Shown here: in pieces, positions 44,300 through 53,588 of the stretch
Layout of the letters: each line of letters begins with the position of its first letter
How positions within the stretch are numbered: the stretch's first letter is position 1
From: JAWKRB01 sp041389885
GTDB taxonomy: Bacteria > Myxococcota_A > Polyangia > Polyangiales > Ga0077539
DNA: 64,000 nucleotides
Direction: 5' to 3'
NCBI GenBank assembly: GCA_041389885.1
Contig: JAWKRB010000013.1
Location: 62,001 to 126,000, forward strand
Position numbers and translations under genes: made by a program
Notes under the pieces: generated by a model
Told to the model about the DNA's origin: nothing
The model's database searches: none
The model's input: only the letters and a program-made list of their open reading frames with translations

Positions 44300-45597
44300 G
44301 CCGACGCCCGATCGGAGGTCGCGGCGCGGGGCGTGCGGAGCACCTCGACCTTGGTGGCGCGGCGCTTGTCGCCCTCGCGCACGATGAAGCGAAAGCCCTC
44401 CCACACCACCACGGTGCCCACCTCGGGCACGCGCCCGGCGCGGGCGGCGAGGAAGCCCCCGAGGGAGGCGTAGTCTTCGCGCTCAGGAAAGCTCACGTCG
44501 AGGTGCTCCTCCAGCGAGCTGACGGGCATCGCCGCGCTCACGATCCAGCGGTTCTCGCCGACGACCTCGAACTCGGCCTCGGCGCTGTCGTCCTCGTCTT
44601 GAATGTCGCCGACGATCTCTTCGAGGATGTCTTCGAGGGAGATCACCCCGACCACCGACCCGAACTCGTCGACCACCACGGCGAGGTGCGCGCGGCGCTG
44701 CTGCATGTCCCGCAGCACCGACAGCGCGGGCTGGGTGTCAGACACGAGGAACGCCGGGCGGCGCGCGAGCGACTCGATGCTCTCGGCGTGCTCCCCCGCG
44801 CCGTCGGCGCGCTGCACCGCGTGGCGGTAGAGGTCCTTCGCGTGGAGGGTGCCGATGATGTTGTCGATCTGCTCGCGGAACACGGGCACCCGCGAGTGCC
44901 CCTCCTCGTTGAGCCGCCGCAGCGCCTCGGCCACGGAGGTGTGCATCTCCAGCGCGATGACCCGCGTGCGGGGGATCATCACGTCCCGCGCGGTGAGGGT
45001 CTTCACCTCGAAGACGTTGTGCAGCATCGCGCTGCTCACCGGGTCGACGGTGCCCGCGCTCTCGGCCTGCTCGACCACGTACTCGACCTCGCGCTCGGTG
45101 ACCGGCGGCGGGTCCTTCGAGCCGTCTTCGCGCAGGCCCAGGTTCGCCAGGGCGCCCAGGCGCTGCAGCAGCCACGCGATGGGCGCGAAGAGCAGCAGCG
45201 CGGGGCGCGCCCAGAACAGCCCGAGGGGCGCGAGGTCCCAGGCCCGCGCGCGGCCGAAGTTCACCGCGGCGAAGTTCAGCAGCCCGTAGAAGAACGACAC
45301 CCCCACCATCACCAGCGCGGTCGCCCACCAGCGCGACGTCGGCGTGAGCAGCGCGCGGGTCGCCAGGCCCATGGCCAGCAGCGGCGCGAAGACCCTGCCC
45401 GAGAGCAGGCGGGTGAGCACCCACGAGGGGTTGGCGAGGTACGCCTCGATGTGACCGCCCCGGTCGCCCTGCTCGTCTCGGAGCGCGCGCATGCGCGCCT
45501 CGGGGGTCGCCAGCAGCGACGCTTCGACCGAAGCCAGGAGCGCGCCGAGGACGAAGAGTGCGAGCGCGATCAACAGCGCGGTGTGGTCATCTCCCAT
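44296..45597 (-). CDS. HlyC/CorC (CNNM) family transporter
   Basis: 433 residues with the CNNM/CorC organisation. An N-terminal DUF21 membrane domain (ALLIALALFVLGALLASVEA and ATALVMVGVSFFYGLLNFAA) is followed by a CBS pair (VMIPRTRVIALEMHTSVAEA and HLAVVVDEFGSVVGVISLED) and a C-terminal CorC_HlyC domain (SLEEHLDVSFPEREDYASLG). Bacterial CNNM/CorC homologues are linked to magnesium or cobalt efflux. GTG or ATG start at 45597 begins MGDDHTALLIAL. Operonic with the phosphoesterase gene by a 4-bp overlap. Confidence 0.9.
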   Translation of the reverse strand: MGDDHTALLIALALFVLGALLASVEASLLATPEARMRALRDEQGDRGGHIEAYLANPSWVLTRLLSGRVFAPLLAMGLATRALLTPTSRWWATALVMVGVSFFYGLLNFAAVNFGRARAWDLAPLGLFWARPALLLFAPIAWLLQRLGALANLGLREDGSKDPPPVTEREVEYVVEQAESAGTVDPVSSAMLHNVFEVKTLTARDVMIPRTRVIALEMHTSVAEALRRLNEEGHSRVPVFREQIDNIIGTLHAKDLYRHAVQRADGAGEHAESIESLARRPAFLVSDTQPALSVLRDMQQRRAHLAVVVDEFGSVVGVISLEDILEEIVGDIQDEDDSAEAEFEVVGENRWIVSAAMPVSSLEEHLDVSFPEREDYASLGGFLAARAGRVPEVGTVVVWEGFRFIVREGDKRRATKVEVLRTPRAATSDRASA

Positions 45598-45738
45598 CGG
45601 TGGTCGCCCCGGTCCTGCCGACGAGGGCTCCCCAACCTAACAACTCGCGCCGAGGACGCAAGCGGGCGACCGCGCGGAGCCCTCGCCGCCCCGGAGGCGC
45701 GGGCGAAACGTTTCGGGTCGCGGTAACCTCTCACCCCT

Positions 45739-46869
45739 ATGGAACGACGAACCTTCCTGGGCGCGGTCGGGTCCGTGCCGGTGGTCGCCGCCTGCACGAA
45801 AATGGACAACAACCCCCGCACCCCGTCCCCCGCGGTGATCCGCGCGCCCCGCGAAGACCTCGTGCGCGCGGTGGAGCCCCTGGGCTTTCCGTGGCGCACG
45901 CTCGACCCCTTTCTGTTCTGCGTGCACCACAACGACGCCTTCCCCGCGGGCAACGGGCGCCTGGGCCCCGCGGCGTCGCTCTCCGGCCGCAACCTCGGCA
46001 TGGACTTCGACTGGCGCGACGGCTGGAACATGTACCACGGCCGCACGGTGCCGGGCTTTCCGCAGCACCCGCACCGGGGCTTCGAGACGGTGACCATCGC
46101 GCGCCGCGGGCTCGTCGACCACGCCGACTCCCTGGGCGCCACCGCGCGCTACGGCGACGGCGACGTGCAGTGGCTCACCGCGGGCGACGGGATTCAGCAC
46201 GCGGAGATGTTCCCGCTCCTGCGCGAAGACGCGCCCAACCCCATGGACCTCTTTCAGATCTGGCTCAACCTCCCCCGCGCGAACAAGCGCGTGCCCGCGC
46301 ACTTCTCGATGCTCTGGAGCGAGTCGATCCCGCGGCACCACGCCCTCGACCGCGAGGGCCGCGCCACCGAGGTCACGATCATCGCCGGCGCGCTCCACGG
46401 CGCGCGGGTGCCCGCGCCGCCGCCGCACTCGTGGGCCTCGACCCGCGACGCGAAGGTCACCATCGCGACCCTCGCCATGGCCCCGCGCGCGGTCTACACG
46501 CTCCCCGCCGACGACCCCGCGCTCAACCGCACGGTGTACATCTACAAGGGCGCCGGCGCGCGCCTCGGGGGCCGCGAGGTCGCCGCGCGCAACCTCGCCG
46601 TGCTCCACGCGGGGCAAGACGCGGTGATCGAGAACGGCGACGCGCCGGGGGAGATCCTGCTGCTGCAGGGCAGGCCCATCGGCGAGCCCGTGGTGCAGCG
46701 CGGGCCCTTCGTGATGAACACCCTCGACGAGATCCGTCAGGCGCACATGGACTACCAGCGCACGCAGTTCGGCGGGTGGCCCTGGCCCGACAGCGCGCCC
46801 ACGCTGGGCAACGAGCGCCGCCGCTTCGCGCGCCACGCCGACGGGCGCGTCGACACCGCCGGCGGGTGA
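45739..46869 (+). CDS. Pirin family protein (secreted)
   Basis: 376 residues. Double cupin pirin fold with the metal-site histidines in QHPHRGFETVTIA and GDGIQHAEMF. TAT-like start MERRTFLGAVGSVPVVAAC with RR-T-F-L and a cysteine, suggesting export as a lipoprotein, which is unusual because most pirins are cytoplasmic. The C-terminal cupin half includes RTVYIYKGAGARLGG and PFVMNTLDEIRQAHMDYQ. Pirins of bacteria include quercetinases. Located head-to-head with the CNNM transporter across 140 bp, and convergent with the TonB receptor (1-bp gap). Confidence 0.88.
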   Translation: MERRTFLGAVGSVPVVAACTKMDNNPRTPSPAVIRAPREDLVRAVEPLGFPWRTLDPFLFCVHHNDAFPAGNGRLGPAASLSGRNLGMDFDWRDGWNMYHGRTVPGFPQHPHRGFETVTIARRGLVDHADSLGATARYGDGDVQWLTAGDGIQHAEMFPLLREDAPNPMDLFQIWLNLPRANKRVPAHFSMLWSESIPRHHALDREGRATEVTIIAGALHGARVPAPPPHSWASTRDAKVTIATLAMAPRAVYTLPADDPALNRTVYIYKGAGARLGGREVAARNLAVLHAGQDAVIENGDAPGEILLLQGRPIGEPVVQRGPFVMNTLDEIRQAHMDYQRTQFGGWPWPDSAPTLGNERRRFARHADGRVDTAGG

Positions 46870-46870
46870 G

Positions 46871-48928
46871 TCACCGCGCGCGCAGGCGCAGCATCCCCAC
46901 GACGTTCACCCCCGCGGCGGGGAAGCCCGCGCCGTAGGGGGTGTACGCGCCGTTCCAGACGTTCTCGACGGCGGCGGCGACGGTGATCCAGCGGGTGATG
47001 TTCCACCCGCCGCGCACGTTCATGCTGACCCAGCCGTCGACCTGCGCGCACGACATCGCGCCGCCGGGGCAGAGGCGCACGTCTTCGCGGTCGGAGGTCG
47101 CGAGGCGCGGCTGCGGGAGCCCGCCCTGGAGCGAGAGCTCGGCCCACCCGCGGTCGCTCCGCCATCCCCCCGACACGCGCCCCACCGCGGGCGGGATCTT
47201 CGCCATCGGCTCGGTCACCCGGTTGCCCGCCTCGTCGGGGAAGGTGTTGTCGGCGTGGGTGTACATCGCCGCGAGCGCGCCATAGACGCCGTTGCGCGCG
47301 CGGTACGAGAGGTCGGCCTCGACGCCCCACAGCACCCCCTCGCTCGCGTTCTCGCGGGTGAAGACCCGGCGCCCGTCGATCATGGTCATGCCCTCGAAGG
47401 TCGAGGGCACCCGCACCACGAGGCCCGTGAGCAGCGCGCCGTACACGAAGGCCGAGCCGCTCCACCCGTCGCGGATCACCCGCGCGCCCACCTCGGCGCT
47501 CCACGATCGCTCGGAGCCGAGGTTCGCGTTGGGCGTGTCGAAGGAGCGCGCGCCTGAGCCGAGCGCCTGAAAATCATCGAGGTTGGGCGCGCGAAAGCCC
47601 GTGAGCAGGTTGGCCATGAGCGCCACGCCGTCGGCCACGAGGTAGCGCGCGCCCACCGAGCCCACGGGCGCGAGGAGCACCTGGTCCATCGCGGGGGTGG
47701 CGCCGTCGACGGGGGCGGTGGCGCGCACGAGGGCCGCGCGGGCGCCGACCTCGACGAGCAGGCGCTCGCCCACGCGCTGCTGCCAGAACGCGAAGAGCCC
47801 TCCCTGCAGGTACCCGCTGCCGCCGACGTAGCGCCCCCGCGACGCGGTGACCGCGGCGCCGCGGGTGGTGACGGTGCCGCTGTCGACCTCGTCGAGGGTG
47901 AGCTCGGCGCCGAAGGAGAGCCGCGCGTCGCGGTGGCGCAGGTCGAGCTGCGCGCCGCCGATCCAGGTGAGCACCTGGTCGCGCTCGACGTCGGTGCGTC
48001 CGTCGCGAAATCGGTCGCGGAGCTCGGTGCGCACCGTCGCGCCGCCGCGCACGGTCAGCGAGACCGCGCCGCTTCGGTAGCGGTAGTGCGCGTAGCCCGT
48101 GTCGCGCTGTTGCAGGCGAAAGACCCGCACGTCGCCGGGGGTCGAGAGGTCGGGGCGCGGCGCGTCGAGGATCGAGCTCGTGTGAAACGCGAGGCCCACG
48201 CGGTGCCCCCCCCGCGCGGTGACCGTCGCGCGGGCGCTCACGGCCCAGTCGTCGTGGCCGGTGTAGGGCTGCGCGCCGAGGTCGCCGCCGGCGACGAGGC
48301 GTCCCGTGGTGCCGCCCGAGGCGCCGACGAGGAGACCCACAGGACCGGTCTCTCCCTCGATCATGCCGCTCGACACGAAGGCGCGCTCCGCCGACGCGCC
48401 GCGGAGCGTGAGGTCGCCGCGCCAGCGAAAGTGTCCGTCGGCGCGGGCGACGGCCTCGAGGGGCGTGACGTTCACCACGCCGCCCAGCGCGTCGGAGCCG
48501 TACATCACCGAGGCCGGGCCGCGCACGACCTCGACGCGGTCGACCACCGAGGGGTCGACGAGGTTGAGCAGCGCGTTGCCGCCGACCTTCGTGAGCGAGT
48601 CGCTGAGGCGCAGCCCGTCGAAGAGCAGCAGCGCCCGCTGCCCGCCGAGGCCGCGGAGGATCGGCGCCGCCGACGCCGTGGTGGTGCGCTGCACGAACAC
48701 GCCGGGGAGCTCGTCGAGGCGCTCGCCCACGTCGCGCGCGAGGGCGCGGCGCGCGGATTCAACGCTGTCGGTCGAGACCGCGCGGGGCGTGTCGAGGAGC
48801 GTCTCTTCGCGGCGCGAGGGCGCGACGACCGACGCCTCGCCCACGTCGGGCTCGGGGGGATCGACCTCCTGGGCGAGGGCCCCGCCAGCGCGGAGGATCA
48901 GGGCGACGATGGTGGACCGCGCGCGCAA
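46871..48928 (-). CDS. TonB-dependent outer-membrane receptor
   Basis: 685 residues from TTG 48928, immediately after the SNase stop. Signal-like N-terminus MRARSTIVALILRAGGALAQ. The plug domain shows LDELPGVFVQRTTTASAAPI, RALLLFDGLRLSDSL and DRVEVVRGPASVMYGSDALG. The rest is a 22-strand-like beta-barrel with alternating motifs. The C-terminus ends GMLRLRAR, not the usual aromatic residue, so the last strand may be atypical. Substrate not evident; a pirin gene is downstream on the other strand. No TonB box is clearly visible. Confidence 0.88.
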   Translation of the reverse strand: MRARSTIVALILRAGGALAQEVDPPEPDVGEASVVAPSRREETLLDTPRAVSTDSVESARRALARDVGERLDELPGVFVQRTTTASAAPILRGLGGQRALLLFDGLRLSDSLTKVGGNALLNLVDPSVVDRVEVVRGPASVMYGSDALGGVVNVTPLEAVARADGHFRWRGDLTLRGASAERAFVSSGMIEGETGPVGLLVGASGGTTGRLVAGGDLGAQPYTGHDDWAVSARATVTARGGHRVGLAFHTSSILDAPRPDLSTPGDVRVFRLQQRDTGYAHYRYRSGAVSLTVRGGATVRTELRDRFRDGRTDVERDQVLTWIGGAQLDLRHRDARLSFGAELTLDEVDSGTVTTRGAAVTASRGRYVGGSGYLQGGLFAFWQQRVGERLLVEVGARAALVRATAPVDGATPAMDQVLLAPVGSVGARYLVADGVALMANLLTGFRAPNLDDFQALGSGARSFDTPNANLGSERSWSAEVGARVIRDGWSGSAFVYGALLTGLVVRVPSTFEGMTMIDGRRVFTRENASEGVLWGVEADLSYRARNGVYGALAAMYTHADNTFPDEAGNRVTEPMAKIPPAVGRVSGGWRSDRGWAELSLQGGLPQPRLATSDREDVRLCPGGAMSCAQVDGWVSMNVRGGWNITRWITVAAAVENVWNGAYTPYGAGFPAAGVNVVGMLRLRAR

Positions 48929-48931
48929 GGC

Positions 48932-49663
48932 TCAGGGGCAGTAGGGCTGCGAGCGGTAGGGGTTGGGGCGGCAGCCGCGAGTGCCGATCCAGCTCGCGAA
49001 GACCGTGGCGTAGTTGGTCGGGTGCCCGGGCGCCCAGATCCCTCGCTGGTTCGCCCGGGCCTCGGCCTCGGCGTAGAGCAGCGACTGGTGAATGGGCGGC
49101 ACCGGGCATCCGAAGGCGGTGTAGTAGGCCGTCCAGCCCTCGCGCACGAGGCGGGTCTGGAGCAGCTCGCCGTCCATGAAGACCAGGGCGAGGGTGCGGC
49201 CGAACATGTCGAGCTCGGGCATGGACGACCCCGCGCGGAGCCGGTGCGGCGCGACGTGAAAGACCGTGCCCCGCTGCATGATCTGTCGGACCGCGGCGCT
49301 GGTGGCGGTGCCGAAGGCCGTGGTCTCCGCGCCCGACGACTCCTCGGTGTTCACCCACAAGAAGCGCACCGTGGTGTCGCCCACGATGGGGAACGCGAAG
49401 TGCGACGTGTCGCCGTCGATGGTGCGGATGTACGTCACCCGCTGCGGCGGGAGGTAGTCGCTCGGCACGGTGTCGGGGGTGATGCGCGGGATCACCGGGC
49501 AGCCCGAGTCGACCTGCGGCGCGTCGGCGACGGCGTCGACCGCGACGACATCGTCGGGGATGTCGCCGTCGTAGCCGACGTAGGTCGTCGCTTCGCGGCA
49601 CGCGGAGGGGAACAACACGAGAGCCAAAGCAAGGGCGCGAGTCTTCAAGGTGCCGCCGAGCAT
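48932..49663 (-). CDS. Staphylococcal nuclease-like lipoprotein
   Basis: 243 residues. Signal MLGGTLKTRALALALVLFPSAC with a lipobox, then an Asp-rich stretch (GDIPDDVVAVDAVADAPQVD). The SNase fold has IRTIDGDTSHF (metal aspartates) and VRFLWVNTEES (catalytic Arg and Glu), and a later MFGRTLALVFMDGELL supplies the second catalytic Arg. Probably attached to the outer membrane and degrading nucleic acids outside the cell. A C-terminal cysteine pair (GCRPNPYRSQPYC) could form a disulphide. It precedes the TonB receptor gene, separated by only a base or two. Confidence 0.87.
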   Translation of the reverse strand: MLGGTLKTRALALALVLFPSACREATTYVGYDGDIPDDVVAVDAVADAPQVDSGCPVIPRITPDTVPSDYLPPQRVTYIRTIDGDTSHFAFPIVGDTTVRFLWVNTEESSGAETTAFGTATSAAVRQIMQRGTVFHVAPHRLRAGSSMPELDMFGRTLALVFMDGELLQTRLVREGWTAYYTAFGCPVPPIHQSLLYAEAEARANQRGIWAPGHPTNYATVFASWIGTRGCRPNPYRSQPYCP

Positions 49664-49725
49664 GAACCGCCACCCCGCGGTCGCACAAGGGCGACGCCGC
49701 CGCCCAGGCGCGGTACGAATTCGCC

Positions 49726-51075
49726 GTGAGCGACGAGACGGTAGACGTGGTGGTGATCGGCGCGGGGCTGGCGGGGCTTCGGGCCGCGGAGATTCTGGTC
49801 GAGGCGGGCAAGCGCGTGGCGGTCGTCGAGGCCCGCGACCGCGTCGGAGGGCGCAGCCGCACCGAGGACTGGGAGGGCGCCACCATCGACCTCGGCGGCC
49901 AGTGGATCGGCCCCGGTCAGCACCGCCTCGAGGCCCTCGCGGCGAGACTGGGCGTCGAGACCTTTCCGACCCGCGTGGCGGGCGATCGGGTGGTCGACCT
50001 CGACGGCGCGCTCACCCGCGAGAAGACCGACGGGAGGTTCCCCTCCCTCGCGCAGGTCGCCGAGTCTCTGGGCAAGCGGTACGTCGACGGCCTGGCCGAG
50101 AAGGTCCCCGCGCACAACCCCGAGGCGGCCCCCGACGCGCTGCGCCTCGACGGCGCGGCCCTCGCGCAGTGGCGCGACAGGGTGCTCCCGGTCGACTCGG
50201 TGCGGCGCCTCTTCGACGTGAGCGTGAAGACGGTCTTCGGCGCCGAGGCACACAGCCTCTCGGTGCTGTACTTCCTCTGGTACCTCCAGACTGGCGGAGG
50301 CTACGGCGCCCACGTCGACGTGAAGGGCGGCGCGCAGGAGCGACGCTTCGTGACGGGCGCGCAGTCGCTCTCGACGCGCCTCGCCGACGCGCTGGGTGAC
50401 CGCGTGCGCCTCGGTCACGCCGTGCGGTCGGTGCGCGAGCAAGAGGGGCGCGTGCGGGTGACCACCGACGCGGGGAGCTTCGACGCCGCGCGGGTGATCT
50501 GCGCGACGCCGCCCAACCTCACCGCGCGCATCGAGTGGAGCCCCGCGCTCCCGGCGCACCGCGCGCGCTCGATGGCGCGCATGCCGATGGGCGCGACGGT
50601 GAAGTTCCTCGCGAGGTACGCGCGGCCCTTCTGGCGCGAGCGCGGGCTCTCGGGCGAGGCCGTCTCGGGGCGAGGACCGATCTCGTACTGCGTCGACAAC
50701 AGCGCGCACGACGACTCGACGGCGATGATCCTGGGCTTCGTGGTGGGCGACGACGCCGTGCGCTGGACGGCGAGCTCGCCCGCGCGCCGCGAGGGCGAGG
50801 CCCTGGCGCAGCTCGCGCGGTGGTTCGGCGAAGAGGCCCTGCGGCCGGTGGCCGTGCGCAGCCACGACTGGGCCGAGGACCCGTGGACGGGCGGCTGCCC
50901 CGTGTGCAACCCCGCGCCGGGCGTGCTCACGGCGGAGGGCGCGCGGCTGCGTGACCCGCACGGGCGGGTGCACTTCGCGGGCACCGAGACCGCGACGGCG
51001 TGGGTGGGATACTTCGAGGGCGCGCTCGAGAGCGCCGAGCGCGCGGCCGAGGAGGTGCTCAGCGCGGGGGCGTGA
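49726..51075 (+). CDS. FAD-dependent amine oxidase (monoamine oxidase-like)
   Basis: 449 residues from GTG 49726. FAD-binding signature VVVIGAGLAGLRAAEILVEAG and the second block VGGRSRTEDWEGATIDLGGQ. The substrate-side motif GGQWIGPGQHR and the C-terminal block VHFAGTETATAWVGYFEGAL fit flavin monoamine oxidases. Cofactor attachment cysteine is not clear, so the flavin is likely non-covalent. It is divergent from the SNase gene and next to a small secreted protein gene convergent at its end. Substrate unknown. Confidence 0.88.
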   Translation: MSDETVDVVVIGAGLAGLRAAEILVEAGKRVAVVEARDRVGGRSRTEDWEGATIDLGGQWIGPGQHRLEALAARLGVETFPTRVAGDRVVDLDGALTREKTDGRFPSLAQVAESLGKRYVDGLAEKVPAHNPEAAPDALRLDGAALAQWRDRVLPVDSVRRLFDVSVKTVFGAEAHSLSVLYFLWYLQTGGGYGAHVDVKGGAQERRFVTGAQSLSTRLADALGDRVRLGHAVRSVREQEGRVRVTTDAGSFDAARVICATPPNLTARIEWSPALPAHRARSMARMPMGATVKFLARYARPFWRERGLSGEAVSGRGPISYCVDNSAHDDSTAMILGFVVGDDAVRWTASSPARREGEALAQLARWFGEEALRPVAVRSHDWAEDPWTGGCPVCNPAPGVLTAEGARLRDPHGRVHFAGTETATAWVGYFEGALESAERAAEEVLSAGA

Positions 51076-51090
51076 GGAGGACGAGGGGAC

Positions 51091-51636
51091 TCATTCCTCG
51101 CGGCCGCGCGACCGCCCCAGGCTCGCGCCGGTGAGCTGCTCGAGCTCGGCGAGGAGGCGCAGGCGCTCGACCCCGCGCGGGTCGTCGGCGGAGATGGGGC
51201 CCGCGAGGCGAAGGGCCTCCAGCCGCGCGAGGCGCTCGATGACCGCAGAATCCAGGGCGCGGCGCTGCGTCGCCTGCTGCGCGCGGAGGCGGAGCAGGTC
51301 GATCTCCTGCGGCGCGAAGACCGCGCGTCCGAGGTCGAAGGTCACGCGCACCTCGAAGGCCAGAGAGTCGCTCGTGGCGACGCGGTCGCTGTCGGGCAGG
51401 AGGTACTGCGTGCTGCTCGCGCCGAAGCCGCGCGCGACGCGACCCGAGAGGCGGGGGACCCACGCGGCGGCGCGGGCGCGGGTGGCCAGGGCGACGGGCG
51501 CGTCGTCGTCGAGGTGGGCGCGCTGCGCGGCGCGGCGGGTGAGGTCGGCGACGACGACGCGGTCGAGCCACGAGGGGGGATCGGCGCGGATCTCACTGGC
51601 GCACAAGGCGATCGAGAGGGCGATGGGAATTCTCAC
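51091..51636 (-). CDS. Hypothetical secreted protein, helical C-terminus
   Basis: 181 residues from GTG 51636, with GGAGGA about 4 nt upstream. Short signal MRIPIALSIALCASEIRA. The middle (VALATRARAAAWVPRLSGRVARG) and a C-terminal helical stretch (LLRLRAQQATQRRALDSA) are rich in Arg/Ala/Leu, somewhat like a TolC-type helix. No conserved domain recognised. The end is 15 bp from the amine oxidase stop. Confidence 0.6.
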   Translation of the reverse strand: MRIPIALSIALCASEIRADPPSWLDRVVVADLTRRAAQRAHLDDDAPVALATRARAAAWVPRLSGRVARGFGASSTQYLLPDSDRVATSDSLAFEVRVTFDLGRAVFAPQEIDLLRLRAQQATQRRALDSAVIERLARLEALRLAGPISADDPRGVERLRLLAELEQLTGASLGRSRGREE

Positions 51637-51793
51637 GGGTCCTCCGGGCGCCGGGGGAGCGATGGGTCCGGCGCGGCCAGGGGGTGCTCTCGTGAGGAGC
51701 GGGGGGAGAGGTTGCGTGGCGCACGCGGTTCGCGTGGGCGCGAGAGGGGGCCGACCTTGCGTCGGGGCGCGGGATCATCCAGGGTCCGCGGCC

Positions 51794-52717
51794 ATGCGCC
51801 ATGCCCTGCTTACCCTGACCTGCTGCGCGTCGCTCCTCGGCTGCGGCGACGAGCCGATGCTGCGCTTCACCACCGACGCCGGCAACACCCCCGTCGACGC
51901 GCCCGCGATGGACGACGCCCAGGTCGCCGACGACGCCGCCGTGACCCCCCTCGACGTGGGGACCATCCCGATTCGAGACAACGGACCTGTGGCGCAGGAG
52001 GCGCTGGTCTACGCGCACTCCGACACCACGCTGTACTCCGTCGACCCCCGCACCAACCGCTTCGCGCGCATCGGAGATTTCTCCTTTCCGCGCGGCACGA
52101 CGGTGGCGGACATGACCGACATCGCGGTCGACTCCGACGGCGCGATCACGGGCACCGCGGGCGACGCGGTGTGGCGCATCGACGCGCGCACGGGGGCGTG
52201 CACGCGCGTCGTGACCCTCCCCGATCGCCGCTTCTTCGTGGGGCTCTCGTGGGTCCCGCGGGGCGTGGTCGACGCGGGCAACGAGGTGCTCGTGGGCGCG
52301 ACCACCGACGGCACCCTCTGGCGCATCGACCTCGGCACCGGCCGCGCGACGCAGCTCTTCACCCTCCCGCGCGCCTCGGGGCAGAGCTGGGAGATCTCCG
52401 GCGACCTCGTCTCCATCGACGGCGACGCGACGTACATCACTTTGCGGCGCACGGGCGCGAGCTCGACCTCGCCCGACGTGCTCGGCGTGGTCGACTTTCG
52501 CAACCGCGGCCTGCGCATCGTGAGCACCAACGGCGTGGGCTTCTCGCGGGTCTTCGGCCTGGGCTACTGGCGCCAGACCCTCTACGGCTTCACCCGCGCG
52601 GGCGAGTTCATCACGATCAACACCCGCACCAGCGCGGGGCGCAGGGTCTCGATGCCCACGATGCAGTTCAGCGGCGCGGGGGTGACCACCATCGCGTCGA
52701 TCGAGGCGCCTCCCTGA
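51794..52717 (+). CDS. Propeller-like lipoprotein
   Basis: 307 residues from ATG 51794. Signal MRHALLTLTCCASLLGC with a lipobox cysteine. Asp-rich linker TTDAGNTPVDAPAMDDAQVA. Beta-rich repeats (YAHSDTTLYSVDPRTNRFA, ITGTAGDAVWRIDARTGACT, EVLVGATTDGTLWRIDLGTG and RQTLYGFTRAGEFITINTRT) suggest a five- to six-bladed propeller. No enzyme motif. The stop is 5 bases from the converging Rieske gene. Confidence 0.72.
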   Translation: MRHALLTLTCCASLLGCGDEPMLRFTTDAGNTPVDAPAMDDAQVADDAAVTPLDVGTIPIRDNGPVAQEALVYAHSDTTLYSVDPRTNRFARIGDFSFPRGTTVADMTDIAVDSDGAITGTAGDAVWRIDARTGACTRVVTLPDRRFFVGLSWVPRGVVDAGNEVLVGATTDGTLWRIDLGTGRATQLFTLPRASGQSWEISGDLVSIDGDATYITLRRTGASSTSPDVLGVVDFRNRGLRIVSTNGVGFSRVFGLGYWRQTLYGFTRAGEFITINTRTSAGRRVSMPTMQFSGAGVTTIASIEAPP

Positions 52718-52721
52718 TCGC

Positions 52722-53393
52722 TCAGAGCGGCCGCCGCGTGCCCACGGGCACGCCCAGCGAGCGGTCGACGTAGACCCTCCCGTCGCACACCTCGACGGGG
52801 TGGTTGAGCAGCGGGCGGCGCGCGGGGCCCATGATCCACTGGCCGTCGTCGTCGAAGGTCGAGTCGTGGCAGGGGCAGATCGTCGACGCGCCCGACTCGA
52901 CGCGCACGATGCACCCGTTGTGCGGGCACACCGCGGAGAACGCGTAGAGACCCCGCGCGTCTCGCGCGAGCACGACGCTGATCCGGTAGTCGACCACGCC
53001 GCCGACGAGGGGGACCTCGCTCAGCGGGAGCGATGGGTCGTAGAGCTCCTTCAGCCCACAATCCGCCGCAACGTCCGCGCGGTCTTCGAGGGCGGCGTCG
53101 AGGTGGTCCTCGTGCGCTGCGTCGACGCGGTCTTCGGTCGCGGCGTCGAGGTGATCCGCGGTCGCGGCGTCGAGGTGATCCGCGGTCACCACGTCGACGC
53201 GGTCTTCGATGGCGGCGTCGAGGTGGTCTTCGGTCGCAGCATCGACGGGGGCGTCGGAGGCCGTGCTGGCGTCAGCGCCGGCGTCAGCGCCCTCGCGCAC
53301 GGGACGTCTCGCGAGGGTTCCTCCCTCGACCGCGCAGGCGCCGCCCGCGACGCCCAGCAACAGGACTCCGCGGCGGGTGATCGGGGTGCTCAT
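52722..53393 (-). CDS. Rieske [2Fe-2S] domain protein with Asp-rich repeat tether
   Basis: 223 residues. Start ATG 53393 (MSTPITRRGVLLLGVAGG), a twin-arginine-like start with C near 20, so a TAT-exported lipoprotein is likely. A tether made of 24-bp repeats encodes HLDAATED-type blocks (residues about 50-105). The Rieske cluster motifs are VCPHNGC and CPCHDSTFD. The fold continues with PLLNHPVEVCDGRVYV. Long flexible tethers often let a Rieske head move between electron partners, but no cytochrome gene is near. Function unknown. Confidence 0.87.
   Translation of the reverse strand: MSTPITRRGVLLLGVAGGACAVEGGTLARRPVREGADAGADASTASDAPVDAATEDHLDAAIEDRVDVVTADHLDAATADHLDAATEDRVDAAHEDHLDAALEDRADVAADCGLKELYDPSLPLSEVPLVGGVVDYRISVVLARDARGLYAFSAVCPHNGCIVRVESGASTICPCHDSTFDDDGQWIMGPARRPLLNHPVEVCDGRVYVDRSLGVPVGTRRPL
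53073..53240 (-). repeat. 24-bp tandem repeat, seven units
   Basis: Seven contiguous 24-base units with scattered substitutions encode eight-residue blocks such as HLDAATAD and RVDAAIED in the Rieske protein tether. Confidence 0.9.
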
Positions 53394-53588
53394 CGAGCGA
53401 AGATCTAACGCCCGCGCGCCGGATCGCATCTCCCAAATCGACGCGCGACTTCCCCCGCGGAGCGCGCCGGAGCTCCCGGTGCCTACATGTCCCCCGCTGC
53501 GGCCACACCGCGCCCGACCACCCTACGAAATCACTTGGAATCCGCCTCGTTGAGGGCCCTGACGGCATCGGCGAAGAACAGCGCCCTC

